From positions 109,702 to 173,701 of the forward strand of contig JARLJG010000001.1 of assembly GCA_031291325.1 (NCBI GenBank): a stretch of 64,000 nucleotides of DNA, given 5' to 3'. The notes under the pieces were generated by a model. That model was not told where the DNA came from, ran no database searches, and saw only the letters and a program-made list of their open reading frames with translations. The position numbers were made by a program, and so were the translations under genes. Source of the stretch: Burkholderiaceae bacterium. Lineage in GTDB: Bacteria > Pseudomonadota > Gammaproteobacteria > Burkholderiales > Burkholderiaceae_D. Below, one piece after another: positions 8,301-17,039 of the stretch; position 1 is the first letter of the stretch; every line of letters starts with the position of its first letter.

Positions 8301-9100
8301 AAATAGGATTCGCAATGGCATCGCTATTGCATCAGGGCCATCGCGAGCGAGCGCTAGTTATTGGCTATGGAACAGGCGTTACAAGCAGGGTTTTCCATGA
8401 GGCCGGCTTTCGCCATCTTGACATTGCGGAACTGAGCCGGGACGTGGTGCGCGTTGCCGATACCGATTTTGCAAAAGTGAACCATCGCGTCTCTTCTGCT
8501 CCTGGCGTTCAATTGCATGTAACTGATGGTCGTAACCTATTGCTGCTTTCTCCGAAGCAAAGTGAGTACGACGTGGTCAGTATAGAGATTACTTCGATCT
8601 GGTTCGCCGGTGCGGCATCGTTGTATAACCGGGAGTTTTACAGCCTCGCACGTTCTCGGATGGCGCAAGACGGTGTGCTGCAACAGTGGGTTCAATTGCA
8701 TCACCTTGCCCCCACTGATATTTTGAGCGTGGTTGCTTCGCTGCGCGCCGAATTCCGATACGTGTCGCTATATGTAATCGGCTCTCAGGGAATCCTGATC
8801 GCAACCAACAGCGCAGAACGAAAGTCTCCGAATGTTGACGCGATACGCAAACTCGAAAACACGGCGGATTTACGGGAGGTACGGGGAATTCTTGATCGCC
8901 CCATAGCCGCAATTGCAAGCGATCGACTGCTCGATGATGCCGGGATCGATCGGTTTATCGAAGCCGTTGGCTTGGACGGAAGCCGCTGGTGGTCGACTGA
9001 TGACAATCTGCGCCTCGAATACAGCACACCAAAGGCGAACGTCAACGATGCGGCACAATCGTATCAGAATAATTTGAAGCTACTTACGCACTTCCGTTAG
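5396..9100 (+). CDS. Polytopic membrane protein: PAP2-like domain fused to spermidine-synthase-like transporter/methyltransferase-fold domain
   Basis: 1234 residues. Residues about 1-420 are highly hydrophobic and contain the two PAP2/AUR1-type phosphatase motifs, GMPSMHFGW near 290 and GEHYMMDLIV near 338 (HX3D), so a lipid or polyprenyl-phosphate phosphatase or phosphotransferase is possible. Residues about 450-880 match the multi-helix membrane part of fused MFS/spermidine-synthase proteins (FFVSGFAALVYQVLFAK, FLGGMAIGSMLGSRLA). Residues about 905-1200 have a spermidine-synthase/SAM fold with the nucleotide loop VIGYGTGVTSR near 988. The domains share one uninterrupted frame with a strong ribosome site, so the fusion is genuine in this sequence. 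The substrate is unknown. Adjacency to pilin genes hints at pilus or envelope modification, by inference only. Confidence 0.75.
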   Translation: MNGEVEDLKRALWISIAGFTVLLFTAAFDLNAWPMRELASAVWHMSGKEIFFIFARYGTILVMLFWAGRPSRFAQWTVFLSWPVVSALLWRIFASDLHITWYDEPNGVSALFWLIGSMAVPVTVLLAIRVLRPPRQGADLGFESRLRYLTGLSVLFLTVPISAVQLTATLHPLTYDLYALHWDHAAGLNITYPILEFAKLWPVIAQILFMVYNVAPPICFMALALRHLRHRPPYVASALLTWVILSVCALIAYHAFPIAGPKYIYGIDGLSQALSHAAELPLKIIDVPIAPRNGMPSMHFGWILAACVLWWRSGTTWWSRAIFIVLTTLTAASTLSMGEHYMMDLIVAVPFVLAVIALCTTSIPWSAVARRWAVLVGFGAWAGWIVALRTSIHWLVANPWACWLMILATVIVVALQSYWMCKFPALVNVSKDEIVKPIIDARPVLLERRLGLMFFVSGFAALVYQVLFAKQLALVFGSTSTATLTVLATFLGGMAIGSMLGSRLAPKTNRPLVLYAMIETMIAVYCVATPFLFNSIQHVYVALASGQAPDASMLLVLRVVLGAAVLLVPTVLMGATLPVLAQALGGQSQRIGLNVAWLYFANTGGAAAGALLTSYAVIPLLGASRTTLVAAVLNVLVALGTFELSQRWVATSTTPSTADKKAVEMLVNLPKRAAAAALLALCIGGVLSLGLEVVYVHMLSIVAGNSVYAFGLMLATFLLGLAGGGETARRLLSKPDSDRVRLLAWALLGLAASVAAGVWWWNDIPEYFSSFAQYPAAKSFASREAIRGIVCALLMIPPTLFIGAAYAFGMDIATAAGRAKPIAMLGFGAALNTFGNITGVLLFGFCLLPLFGGLISTQVIAFGALTLAALVLVITATRVIWRDIALFAGAAGIVVISLGAQLNYDVLSSGANVYFSPQNWGRVIEHAESIDGGLTTVTLQNPPEEPIKTLLTNGKFQGTDSTKGEMQAQIGFAMASLLHQGHRERALVIGYGTGVTSRVFHEAGFRHLDIAELSRDVVRVADTDFAKVNHRVSSAPGVQLHVTDGRNLLLLSPKQSEYDVVSIEITSIWFAGAASLYNREFYSLARSRMAQDGVLQQWVQLHHLAPTDILSVVASLRAEFRYVSLYVIGSQGILIATNSAERKSPNVDAIRKLENTADLREVRGILDRPIAAIASDRLLDDAGIDRFIEAVGLDGSRWWSTDDNLRLEYSTPKANVNDAAQSYQNNLKLLTHFR

Positions 9101-9162
9101 ACGCTTACCCAAACGCGCCACGCCGCCCGTTGGCGGGGGGAGTGCGGTTGAGATACGTAATG

Positions 9163-9513
9163 CTATAATTTTGTCACCGTGCTGGGCGCGACCTGATATT
9201 GTCGATCCCGCCACAGCACATAAGCAATCTTGCGGCCATCCCATGCAGGGTGCCGTTGCCTGACTTCCAGAACGGCATCTTCTGTTGACGTCAAACTTTT
9301 ACGCGGCGATTGATGTGGGCGTCGCGAATGATCGTCAAAAGGATCGGCTTGTCCCGATGCATAGCGGTTCAGCCATTTGTATCCGGTCTTGCGGCTGATC
9401 CCAAAGCTACGGCACAGGTGACTTATGTTCGCCCCTTCTTGTCGCGCCAGCAATACGAATTCTTCCCTCTTTTTCATCACGGTAACTTGCTCCCAAGGCA
9501 TGGCTTTCTCCAT
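9163..9513 (-). pseudogene. N-terminal remnant of an IS481-family transposase
   Basis: About 116 codons with the family's N-terminal helix-turn-helix layout (EFVLLARQEGANISHLCRSF, then GISRKTGYKWLNRY) and the linker DHSRRPHQSPRK. The frame ends at TVTKL and a stop where the family continues into the DDE catalytic core, so about two thirds of the gene is missing. The likely start is ATG 9499-9501 (MPWEQV). Its 5' side is interrupted at 9528-9535 by the IS66 element; the outer-element sequence resumes at 11964 with repeats (ttacccatgtct, ttacctatgtct) typical of IS481-type ends. It is non-functional. Confidence 0.75.
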
Positions 9514-9527
9514 CGAGAATCGAGGGA

Positions 9528-9535
9528 GAAAGTGT
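9528..9535. repeat. Target-site duplication of the IS66 element, left copy
   Basis: gaaagtgt immediately outside the left inverted repeat; identical to 11956-11963. IS66 elements generate 8-bp duplications. Confidence 0.9.
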
Positions 9536-9577
9536 GTAAGCGCCCGGTGAACCCGTTTCGAGTGCCGGCAACACAGA

Positions 9578-11092
9578 TTATTGTTGCGGCGTTGGTGTCC
9601 AGCGATGCGGGAAGAGCTCGCTGATTTTGCTGGCTGGCTGAGATGTCAGCCGTTCCAGGATGTCCTTCATATAGGTGTAGACATCATGCCCGTTGATTCG
9701 GGCCGAATGAATCAAGCTCATCACCGCCGCTGCCCGTTGACCGGCGCGCAAACTGCCGGCGAATAGCCAGTTGTTACGACCGATGGCGATCGGCCGGATC
9801 TGGTTCTCCACCCAGTTGTTATCGATTGGCACGGCAGCGTCGTCAAGATAGTGAATGAGTGCCTTCCAACGTTTCAGGCTGTAGTCGATGGCTTTCGCGG
9901 TCGCACTGCCATCCGGCACACGTGTACGTTGAGCGAGCAGCCAGCTATGCAGTATTTCGGCCGCTGGCCTTGCCTGCTGTTGGCGAATGGCGTGCCGTTT
10001 GTCGGCATCCACATGCTGCACCTGTCGTTCGACGTCATACAACGCACCGAACAGCTTGAGCGCCTCTTCGGCAATTTGACTGCTGTGGTTGGCCCATAGC
10101 TCATGGAACTTGCGACGAGCATGCGCCATGCAACCGGCTTCCGTGACGCCAGAGGCGAACAATGCCTTGTAACCACTGTAATCGTCGCAAACCAAAGTGC
10201 CACACCATCGCCCAAGAAAGTGATCGGCATGCCGTCCGGCCCGGCTTTCGGCAAAGTCGAACACGACCGCCTTCATGGGGTTGTTGCTGATACTGCAATA
10301 ACTCCACAGGTAAGCCCGGTGCGTCTTGCCGTTGCCCGGTTTGAGCATCGATACCGGCGTCTCGTCGGCATGCAGGACCGGCTGCGCCAGCAGCTCCTCT
10401 TTCATGGCATCGACCAATGGCTGCAGTTGCACGCCGCAGATGCCGACCCATTGTGCCAGCGTGGAATCTGGTATCGCCAAGCCGGCGCGCTCGAAGATGC
10501 CCGACTGTCGGTACAGCGGAAGGTGGTCAGCATATTTGGCAACCAGAACCTGAGCCAGAAGACCGGAAGTCGGAATGCCCTTGTCAATGACGTGGGCCGG
10601 AACCGGTGCCTGGATCAGGGTTTCGCACTGATTGCAGACCCATTTGCCACGTACATGGCGCTCGACCGTGAAGACACCTGGCTGGTAGTCGAGTTTCTCG
10701 GCGACATCTTCACCAATGCGCTTCATTTGGCAGCCGCAGCGGCAGGTAGTCGATTCTGGTTCGTGGTGAAACTCCTTGCGCGGTAAATTGGCGGGGAGCG
10801 GCGCGCGCTTTGGTTGCCGCTTCTCACCTTCGGCCGGCGCGGCGGGAGTCAGTTTCCCGATCTCGGCCGATAGCGCTTCAAGATCGGCTTCGATCGTCTC
10901 GAACAGCAAGCGTTGATGCTCGCCGGTATACGCTTCGCTGGTGGCAGCGAACTTGTGCCGCTTGAGGATCGCCATCTCGTGGGTGAGCTTGTCGATCAGC
11001 GCCTGTTTGACGCGTAGCTCGGCTTGCAGTCGAACCGCCAGTTCTCGAATCTGTTCGGGGCTGAGTTGATCGAGGTCTGCTATCGCATTCAT
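9578..11092 (-). CDS. tnpC: IS66-family transposase TnpC
   Basis: 504-residue DDE transposase that catalyses strand transfer. It starts with a leucine-zipper-like helix (residues about 10-50), then the IS66 zinc-binding segment (CRCGCQMKRIGEDVAEKLDY and a CNQC pair), then the catalytic core with HADETPVSML (first Asp), VCDDYSGYKALF (second Asp) and NNWVENQIRPIAIGRNNW (Glu), and a normal C-terminus. Full length for the family. The gap of 73 bases to tnpB is usual. Confidence 0.93.
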   Translation of the reverse strand: MNAIADLDQLSPEQIRELAVRLQAELRVKQALIDKLTHEMAILKRHKFAATSEAYTGEHQRLLFETIEADLEALSAEIGKLTPAAPAEGEKRQPKRAPLPANLPRKEFHHEPESTTCRCGCQMKRIGEDVAEKLDYQPGVFTVERHVRGKWVCNQCETLIQAPVPAHVIDKGIPTSGLLAQVLVAKYADHLPLYRQSGIFERAGLAIPDSTLAQWVGICGVQLQPLVDAMKEELLAQPVLHADETPVSMLKPGNGKTHRAYLWSYCSISNNPMKAVVFDFAESRAGRHADHFLGRWCGTLVCDDYSGYKALFASGVTEAGCMAHARRKFHELWANHSSQIAEEALKLFGALYDVERQVQHVDADKRHAIRQQQARPAAEILHSWLLAQRTRVPDGSATAKAIDYSLKRWKALIHYLDDAAVPIDNNWVENQIRPIAIGRNNWLFAGSLRAGQRAAAVMSLIHSARINGHDVYTYMKDILERLTSQPASKISELFPHRWTPTPQQ

Positions 11093-11165
11093 GCAAACCA
11101 GTTTGCCAGAACCGATGCAGAGATAGCAAAGCAGTTTACAAACGTTTACACATTTGCACCTATCA

Positions 11166-11501
11166 CTACACCACTGCGATCATGTGGTCCTGCGTCAGGG
11201 TCTTCCACGGCAGACCCGTGACTAGCGCGCAAAGTTGGTCTTCATTGAGCGCGACCGTAATGGCAGTAGAACCGTCGGCCCAGACGAAACGCCCTTTGTT
11301 GAGGCGGCGTGCTGCCAGCCAGATGCCGAACCCATCGTAGACCAGTACCTTTAATCGTGTCGCCCTCTTGTTGGCAAACAGATAGGCATGATGCGGGCGC
11401 GCCGCACCGAACACCTTGATCACCCGCGCCAAGGCAGTGTCAGTGCCGGCACGCATATCCAGCGGCTCGGTCGCCAGCCAAATCGCATCGATCCGGATCA
11501 C
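11166..11501 (-). CDS. tnpB: IS66 accessory protein TnpB (IS66 Orf2)
   Basis: 111 residues with the hallmark TnpB sequence: IDAIWLATEPLDMRAGTDTA near the start and AYLFANKRATRLKVLVYDG in the middle. I place the start at GTG 11499-11501, which overlaps the tnpA stop as GTGA and gives the usual MIRIDAIWLAT beginning; an ATG 21 bases upstream would lie inside tnpA. TnpB is required for transposition of IS66 elements, but its biochemical role is unclear. Confidence 0.9.
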   Translation of the reverse strand: MIRIDAIWLATEPLDMRAGTDTALARVIKVFGAARPHHAYLFANKRATRLKVLVYDGFGIWLAARRLNKGRFVWADGSTAITVALNEDQLCALVTGLPWKTLTQDHMIAVV

Positions 11502-11875
11502 CGCAACCAGCCATGCAGCCAACCTGCACAGTCGGCCGCGGCAGCGTGCGGCCAGCGAATCGTGATCGTTGCGCCGCCGCGTATGATTTCGATGACGATA
11601 TCCGGTATCGCGGCCGTTTCATGCGGCCCGGCCAGTTGAAGCGGAACGAATTCCGCCCTTGGGACAGTTGATGCCCTCTCTTGCCCCGCCACAGCCCTCT
11701 TATGACCGGCTACCCAAGTTCGAAGCATATTGGCATTCAAGCGATAGTGCAGTGCAATTGCCGCGATCGACACACCCGGCTGTAAGCATGCCTTGATCGC
11801 TTCGGCCTTGAATTCGTCGCTGTGCCTCCTATGCCGCCTCGGCGCCACTGGATTGTTCTCATCCATTGTGTACAT
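11498..11875 (-). CDS. tnpA: IS66 accessory protein TnpA (IS66 Orf1)
   Basis: About 125 residues. The N-terminal helix-turn-helix of the IS3/IS66 Orf1 type is visible (RRHSDEFKAEAIKACLQPGV, then LNANMLRTWVAGHK). The C-terminal segment IPDIVIEIIRGGATITIRWP is typical of IS66 TnpA. Starts at 11902, 11875 or 11866 are possible; none has a clear ribosome site. It ends overlapping tnpB, implying translational coupling. Confidence 0.85.
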   Translation of the reverse strand: MYTMDENNPVAPRRHRRHSDEFKAEAIKACLQPGVSIAAIALHYRLNANMLRTWVAGHKRAVAGQERASTVPRAEFVPLQLAGPHETAAIPDIVIEIIRGGATITIRWPHAAAADCAGWLHGWLR

Positions 11876-11955
11876 GTGTCCATTAAAATTCTTGATGGAC
11901 ACAATGCTCGCCGATTTCAGCCTGTCGATTCAAGACGGGATGGCCGGGCGATTAC

Positions 11956-11963
11956 GAAAGTGT
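11956..11963. repeat. Target-site duplication of the IS66 element, right copy
   Basis: gaaagtgt directly outside the right inverted repeat, identical to 9528-9535. Confidence 0.9.
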
Positions 11964-12189
11964 TACCCATGTCTAGGCACACCTGTTACCTATGTCTCCG
12001 GTCCATACACCTTTCCCCGGCAAAGGGGAAGGCGCGTAAGCGCCTGATTTTGCGTTAATTTTGATGCGATAGCTCTAACTCTTTACAAGCGAAACGAGGC
12101 GCGTCGCACGAGTTCCCCTATAATGACGGATTCAATTTAAAAAAATCGCCTGATATGGTGTTCATTATGGTGCTTGGCTCGCGCATTTC
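11964..12189. other. End of the IS481-type remnant and lptD leader
   Basis: 11964-12000 contains the related blocks ttacccatgtct and ttacctatgtct seen at ends of IS481-type elements, on the far side of IS66. A hairpin-forming stretch follows (ctttccccggcaaaggggaag, stem arms about 12011-12031). A perfect tataat at 12119-12124 could be the -10 of lptD, but no -35 with normal spacing is seen. Confidence 0.45.
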
Positions 12190-14487
12190 ATGACTTGGTC
12201 CCCGGCTTTTTCCCATTTGCCGCGCATGCTGCCCCTGGCTGCTGCGGTCGTTGCGGCGTTGTCGGCGCCTACGGCGGCCTACGCGCAGGTGACGACCGGC
12301 TGGCCGGTCACTTACGGCGTGCCGGATATTTCCATCGTCACCGGAACGCCGGGGGTTGCGCCGCAATTTTCCGTGCCGCCCGCCAACAACAAGTCCAAAT
12401 CGGAAAAAAATTGCCCGCAGACGGCAGAAGCAGAAACCATGACGGGTAGCCCGGACCGGGTGATGTATCTTTACAACGATGTCGAAGTGACACAATGTAA
12501 TACCGCCGTGGTTGCCGACAAGGCAACTTATCACGTCGTCGAAGATGAAATCGACGCTTTCGGTCAAGTGCGGATGACGCGCTATGGCGACTTGTTTACC
12601 GGCGACCAATTGAAGCTGCGGATGGATACCGGCCTCGGCTATATGCTGGACGCGGATTATCATCTGGTCGGCAATAACGCGCAAGGACAGGCGCCGCGCA
12701 TCGACTTCGAGACCGAAGACCGGGCAAAGGTGATTGGCGGCACCTATAGCACTTGCGAAGGCGCCGACCCGGATTGGTATTTGAAGTCGGCGACGATGGA
12801 TATCGATCGCAGCGTCGATACCGGCACCGGGCACGATGCCGTGCTGTATTTCGAGGGCTTGCCGATATTGTATGCGCCGATGATGCCGTTTCCCTTGTCC
12901 GACGCCCGCAAATCGGGGTTTCTGGCGCCCAGCGAGGGCAACTCGAATCGCGGCGGCTTGCAATTGGAAGCACCGTATTATTTCAATATCGCGCCGAACC
13001 GCGATTTGACCGTATTCCCGACCTGGATCGAGCAGCGCGGTTTGCAACTGGGTGCGGATGCCCGCTATCTCGGGCAGAGTTACTATGGCGAAACCAAGTT
13101 GGAGGTTTTGCCGCACGATAACCTTACCAACAGCGACCGTTGGGCGATCAGTTCGGTGCATAACGAAATTCTCGCGCCGGGCTGGAATTTGAGCTGGAAC
13201 GTCAATGCCGCTTCCGACGCCGATTATCCGAACGATTTTACGCGCTCCATCACGAACGCATCGCAGCGTCTGCTGGGGCGCAGCATATCGCTTTCCTATT
13301 CCGAGCCGTTTTGGTCGGTGCAACTCAATGCGACCGGCTACCAGGTATTGCAAGATCCGCTGGCGCCGATTACGCCGCAATATGACCGCTTGCCGCAATT
13401 TCTGGCGCATGCCGGGCGGCAAGACTTCAATGGTTTCGATTGGTCGCTGGACCTGGAAGCGGTGCGCTTTTGGGAGACCGACGTGGTCGAAGGCAATCGC
13501 TACACGTTGACGCCGCGTCTGTCGTATCCGATCATCTTGCCGTCGGGTTTCATCACGCCGAAAATTTCGCTCAATTTGACGCAATACGAATTGCAAGGCC
13601 AGGGCGTTGGCGTGCCGTCCCAGATCACCCGCGAAGTGCCGACCTTTTCCCTCGACAGCGGCTTGATTTTCGAGCGCGACATGAGCTTCCTGGGACAAGC
13701 GCTCACGCAGACGCTGGAACCGAGAATATTCTATCTGCGCACCCCATATCGCGACCAAAACCTGATACCGAGTTTCGATAGCGCCGAGGCGAACCTCAGT
13801 TATTCGCAATTGTTCGCCGAAAATCGTTTTGTCGGCGGCGACCGTATCGGCGACGCCAATCAATTGACGACGGCGGTGACAACCCGTTTTCTGCAAGCCA
13901 ACGGCGAGGAAGTTGCGCGTTTTGCGGTGGGTCAGCGCTTCTCGTTCGCGCCGGAACGCGTCACGCTGCCGACCGATTTGCCGGGCTCGAACAGCAATTC
14001 CGATTTATTGGTTTCGGCGGCCGGCAAATATGCCCATGTGCTGACCACCAGCGTGGACCTGGATTATTCCGAAAGTTCGCACGGCTTGAGTCAAGCCGAT
14101 ATCGGCGTGCGCTACCAGCCGGAAGCCAAGAAGCTGATCAATTTCCAGTATATTCGCGATATACCGAATGGCGTCCAGCAATACATCGCCTCCGGCCAAT
14201 GGCCGATCTTCCAGCGCTGGTATGGGGTGGGCCAGTTCGATTATTCGATTCCGACCCATAGCGTGGTTCAGGCCCTGGTAGGTGTCGAGTACAAGGCCGA
14301 TTGCTGGGTCTTGCGTTTCGGCGGGCAGCATACGCAAACGGCCACCGCCGTCACGAACACGTCGACTTTTATTCAACTTGAATTCAACGGATTGGGCAGC
14401 CTGGGGCAAAATGCAGTCGAGGAGATGCGCCTCAATGTGCCGGGTTACCAGGCGATCAATCAAGCTCCCAAACCGGTCAATTATTAA
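12190..14487 (+). CDS. lptD: LPS-assembly outer-membrane protein LptD
   Basis: 765-residue outer-membrane beta-barrel that, with LptE, inserts lipopolysaccharide into the outer leaflet. A signal peptide ends near residue 32 (SAPTAAYA^Q). The N-terminal OstA/LptA-like jellyroll follows (YLYNDVEVTQCNTAVVADKATY ... GDQLKL), then the barrel from about residue 230 (FPLSDARKSGFLAPSEG is a well-conserved block). Two Cys lie in the N-terminal domain region and one in the C-terminal ADCWVLRFGG block, consistent with the disulfides that lock LptD. It heads lptD-surA-pdxA-rsmA; SurA is the chaperone that helps LptD fold. Confidence 0.95.
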   Translation: MTWSPAFSHLPRMLPLAAAVVAALSAPTAAYAQVTTGWPVTYGVPDISIVTGTPGVAPQFSVPPANNKSKSEKNCPQTAEAETMTGSPDRVMYLYNDVEVTQCNTAVVADKATYHVVEDEIDAFGQVRMTRYGDLFTGDQLKLRMDTGLGYMLDADYHLVGNNAQGQAPRIDFETEDRAKVIGGTYSTCEGADPDWYLKSATMDIDRSVDTGTGHDAVLYFEGLPILYAPMMPFPLSDARKSGFLAPSEGNSNRGGLQLEAPYYFNIAPNRDLTVFPTWIEQRGLQLGADARYLGQSYYGETKLEVLPHDNLTNSDRWAISSVHNEILAPGWNLSWNVNAASDADYPNDFTRSITNASQRLLGRSISLSYSEPFWSVQLNATGYQVLQDPLAPITPQYDRLPQFLAHAGRQDFNGFDWSLDLEAVRFWETDVVEGNRYTLTPRLSYPIILPSGFITPKISLNLTQYELQGQGVGVPSQITREVPTFSLDSGLIFERDMSFLGQALTQTLEPRIFYLRTPYRDQNLIPSFDSAEANLSYSQLFAENRFVGGDRIGDANQLTTAVTTRFLQANGEEVARFAVGQRFSFAPERVTLPTDLPGSNSNSDLLVSAAGKYAHVLTTSVDLDYSESSHGLSQADIGVRYQPEAKKLINFQYIRDIPNGVQQYIASGQWPIFQRWYGVGQFDYSIPTHSVVQALVGVEYKADCWVLRFGGQHTQTATAVTNTSTFIQLEFNGLGSLGQNAVEEMRLNVPGYQAINQAPKPVNY

Positions 14488-14505
14488 TTACGGCAACCTT
14501 CATTT

Positions 14506-15960
14506 ATGAACACTTTTGATACAAAGCAAATCGGCACGACTATGATCACAAATTCCAGGCTGAAGGTTGTCTTGCTGTGCGCGGCGCTGTGCGTTGAACA
14601 GGGCGCATCGGCGCAGACCGCGCCGACCACGTTGCAGCCGGTGGCGCCTGCCGCCAATTCTGCGCCCGCTGCCAGCACTGCGAGCAAGCCCGCCAAGCAA
14701 CGCGTGCAGACTGAACTGGCCGATTCGATCGTCGTGGTCGTCAACGAAGACGTGATTACCCGCAACGAATTGAACGAACGCATGAAGTTCATCGAGAATA
14801 ATCTGAAGACCCAAGGCGTTGCCGCACCGCCCCAGGCAGAGTTGAGGAAACAGGTATTGGAGCGCATGATTATCGACCGCGCCCAGTTGCAGCTGGCGAA
14901 GGAAGATGGCGTGCGGATCGACGATTTGATGCTCGATCGTTATATCGCCCGCATCGCCGAAGCCAATAAACTGAGCGTGCAGCAGTTCCGCGATCAAGTG
15001 GAGCACGACGGCACGCCATACGGCAAATTCCGCGAACAGATACGCGACGAAGTGACGATGCAGCGGGTGCGCGAGCACGAAGTCGAAAACAAGCTGCAGA
15101 TCACCGAATCCGAAGTGGATAACTTCCTGGCGGCGCAAAACGGCGCAACGGCCGGACAGCAAGAGCTTGATCTGGCGCAAATCCTGGTGGGAATCCCGGA
15201 AAATGCCAGCGCCGAACAAATCGCATCGCGCCGTGCGAAAGCGGAAGACATATTGCGGCAATTGAAGGCGGGCGCCGATTTCAGCAAGCTCGCGGTCACC
15301 TATTCGGACTCCAGCGACAACCTCAAGGGCGGCGATCTGGGATGGCGCAACCAGGATCGCCTGCCGCAACTGTTCCTCGATGCGGTCGGCACGCTGCAGC
15401 CCGGTGAAGTATCGGGCATCGTCAAGAGCGCCAACGGTTTTCACATCATCAAACTGGTCGGCAAGCGCGCTGCCAGCGTCTTGCGCGGCGGGCAGGCGGC
15501 GGCTGCATCGACGGTGCAGCAGACCCATGTGCGGCATATCCTGATCAAGGTCAATCAGGTGGTCACCGCTGCCGAAGCGCGGCGCAAGCTGCTGGAATTG
15601 AAGGACCGCTTGAACAACAATGCCGCGACCTTCGAGGACCTGGCAAAACTGTATTCGAACGACGTGACAGCCTCGAAGGGCGGCGACATGGGCTGGATCT
15701 ATCCAGGCGATACCGCGCCCGAGTTCGAGCAGGCGATGAATGCGTTGCCGCCGGGCGGCGTCTCCGATCCGGTGCAGACCCAGTACGGCTATCACTTGAT
15801 TCAAGTGGTCGAGCGCAAGAGCGACGACGTCTCCAAAGAGCGGCAACGCCTGCTCGCGCGGCAAGCCATTCGCGAGCGCAAATTGGAGGAAGCCACGCAG
15901 GACTGGCTGCGCACCTTGCGCGACCGCGCCTATGTCGAATTCCGCCAGGACGATCGGTGA
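14506..15960 (+). CDS. surA: Periplasmic chaperone/peptidyl-prolyl isomerase SurA
   Basis: 484 residues if started at 14506. A later ATG at 14542 gives a cleaner signal peptide ([20 protein letters not shown], cleavage after GASA); neither has a strong ribosome site. The N-terminal SurA domain ([18 protein letters not shown]) is followed by two parvulin PPIC domains (about 220-320, [11 protein letters not shown]...FHIIKLVG; and about 340-445, [11 protein letters not shown]...YHLIQVVE) and a C-terminal helix ([10 protein letters not shown]). It escorts outer-membrane proteins such as LptD across the periplasm. It lies 18 bases after lptD. Confidence 0.95.
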   Translation: MNTFDTKQIGTTMITNSRLKVVLLCAALCVEQGASAQTAPTTLQPVAPAANSAPAASTASKPAKQRVQTELADSIVVVVNEDVITRNELNERMKFIENNLKTQGVAAPPQAELRKQVLERMIIDRAQLQLAKEDGVRIDDLMLDRYIARIAEANKLSVQQFRDQVEHDGTPYGKFREQIRDEVTMQRVREHEVENKLQITESEVDNFLAAQNGATAGQQELDLAQILVGIPENASAEQIASRRAKAEDILRQLKAGADFSKLAVTYSDSSDNLKGGDLGWRNQDRLPQLFLDAVGTLQPGEVSGIVKSANGFHIIKLVGKRAASVLRGGQAAAASTVQQTHVRHILIKVNQVVTAAEARRKLLELKDRLNNNAATFEDLAKLYSNDVTASKGGDMGWIYPGDTAPEFEQAMNALPPGGVSDPVQTQYGYHLIQVVERKSDDVSKERQRLLARQAIRERKLEEATQDWLRTLRDRAYVEFRQDDR

Positions 15961-15994
15961 TGCGTGCACTGTGTCAACGGTGGCGCAAGCAAGC

Positions 15995-17032
15995 ATGAAG
16001 CAGCGTCCGCGCATCGCCATCACCTGCGGTGAACCGGCCGGCATCGGGCCGGAAATTTCGATCCGCGCCGCGTGGCAATTGCGTTCCAGCATCGATGCGA
16101 TATTGATTGGCGATGCGGCATTTTTGGCAATGACGGCAGCCGCAATCGACCCCGCGATCCAACTGGTCGCGGTGTCGCTGCAGGCGGTGCGCTATAGCGG
16201 TTTGCCGAGCTTCGGCGCCGAGCGCGTCGCCGTCATCGATTGCCCGTTGGAAGCGCCGGTCGTGCCGGGACAATTGAACAGCGAAAACGGACGCAGCGTA
16301 TTGCAGACGCTCGATATAGCGATCGAAGCGGCGCAGCAAGGCTGGGTCGACGCGATCGTGACCGCGCCCTTGCAAAAAAGCACGATCAACGACGCCGGCG
16401 TCCCGTTTACCGGGCATACCGAATATCTGGCCGAAAAAACCGGCACCGCGCAAGTCGTGATGATGCTGGCCAGCACCGAAACGCCGCCTTTGCGGGTGGC
16501 GTTGGCAACCACGCACCTGGCGTTGAAGGATGTGCCGGATGCGATCACGTTCGACGGCTTGCTGCGCACGCTGCAGATCGTCGACGGCGATTTGCGCACC
16601 AAGTTCGGCCTGGCGCACCCGCGCATACTGGTGACCGGCTTGAATCCGCATGCGGGGGAGGGCGGCTATCTCGGCAGGGAAGAGATCGATGTCATCATTC
16701 CGGTGCTGCAGGCGGCGCAACGCGCCGGCCTGGATGTGCGCGGCCCGTATCCGGCCGACACGCTGTTCCAGCCGAAATATTTGAAAGACGCCGACTGCGT
16801 GTTGGCGATGTATCACGACCAGGGCTTGCCGGTATTGAAATACGCGAGTTTCGGGAATGGCATCAACATCACGCTGGGGCTGCCCATCATCCGCACCTCG
16901 GTCGATCACGGCACCGCGCTCGACTTGGCAGCGGCCGGATTCGGGCGCGCCGATCACGGCAGCATGCTGGCCGCCATCCACGCCGCCGCCGCAATGGCTG
17001 AAAATCGGCGCGCGAGCGCGGCGACGCTTTGA
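15995..17032 (+). CDS. pdxA: 4-hydroxythreonine-4-phosphate dehydrogenase PdxA
   Basis: 345-residue NAD-dependent enzyme of pyridoxal-phosphate synthesis that oxidises and decarboxylates 4-phosphohydroxythreonine for PdxJ. Motifs seen are [12 protein letters not shown] at the start, the metal-binding His in [23 protein letters not shown], and [14 protein letters not shown] 15995 gives the family's usual short beginning ([12 protein letters not shown]); the frame extends upstream into the surA end without support. Gap to rsmA is 7 bases. Confidence 0.95.
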   Translation: MKQRPRIAITCGEPAGIGPEISIRAAWQLRSSIDAILIGDAAFLAMTAAAIDPAIQLVAVSLQAVRYSGLPSFGAERVAVIDCPLEAPVVPGQLNSENGRSVLQTLDIAIEAAQQGWVDAIVTAPLQKSTINDAGVPFTGHTEYLAEKTGTAQVVMMLASTETPPLRVALATTHLALKDVPDAITFDGLLRTLQIVDGDLRTKFGLAHPRILVTGLNPHAGEGGYLGREEIDVIIPVLQAAQRAGLDVRGPYPADTLFQPKYLKDADCVLAMYHDQGLPVLKYASFGNGINITLGLPIIRTSVDHGTALDLAAAGFGRADHGSMLAAIHAAAAMAENRRASAATL

Positions 17033-17039
17033 AAGACCA

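Larger units (their letters stand above)
9536..11955. mobile_element. Complete IS66-family insertion sequence (2420 bp)
   Basis: It is bounded by imperfect inverted repeats at 9536-9560 (gtaagcgcccggtgaacccg...) and 11931-11955 (complement gtaatcgcccggccatcccg...), about 19 of 25 positions agreeing. Outside them are perfect 8-bp direct repeats gaaagtgt. It carries tnpA, tnpB and tnpC in order on the minus strand, all apparently intact. It is inserted into an IS481-type remnant. The intact duplication points to simple transposition and no later rearrangement at the ends. Confidence 0.93.

Noticed and set aside
9140..9170. tataat near the end of the fusion gene with a ttgaga box
   Set aside because: The boxes are only 10 bases apart and nothing is transcribed plus-ward from there.
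12118..13896. 592-codon open frame on the minus strand opposite lptD
   Set aside because: Lies wholly antisense to a well-supported lptD, has no recognisable domain, and its composition is the shadow of a GC-rich gene.
14500..16092. 530-codon open frame on the minus strand opposite surA
   Set aside because: Shadow of surA and pdxA.
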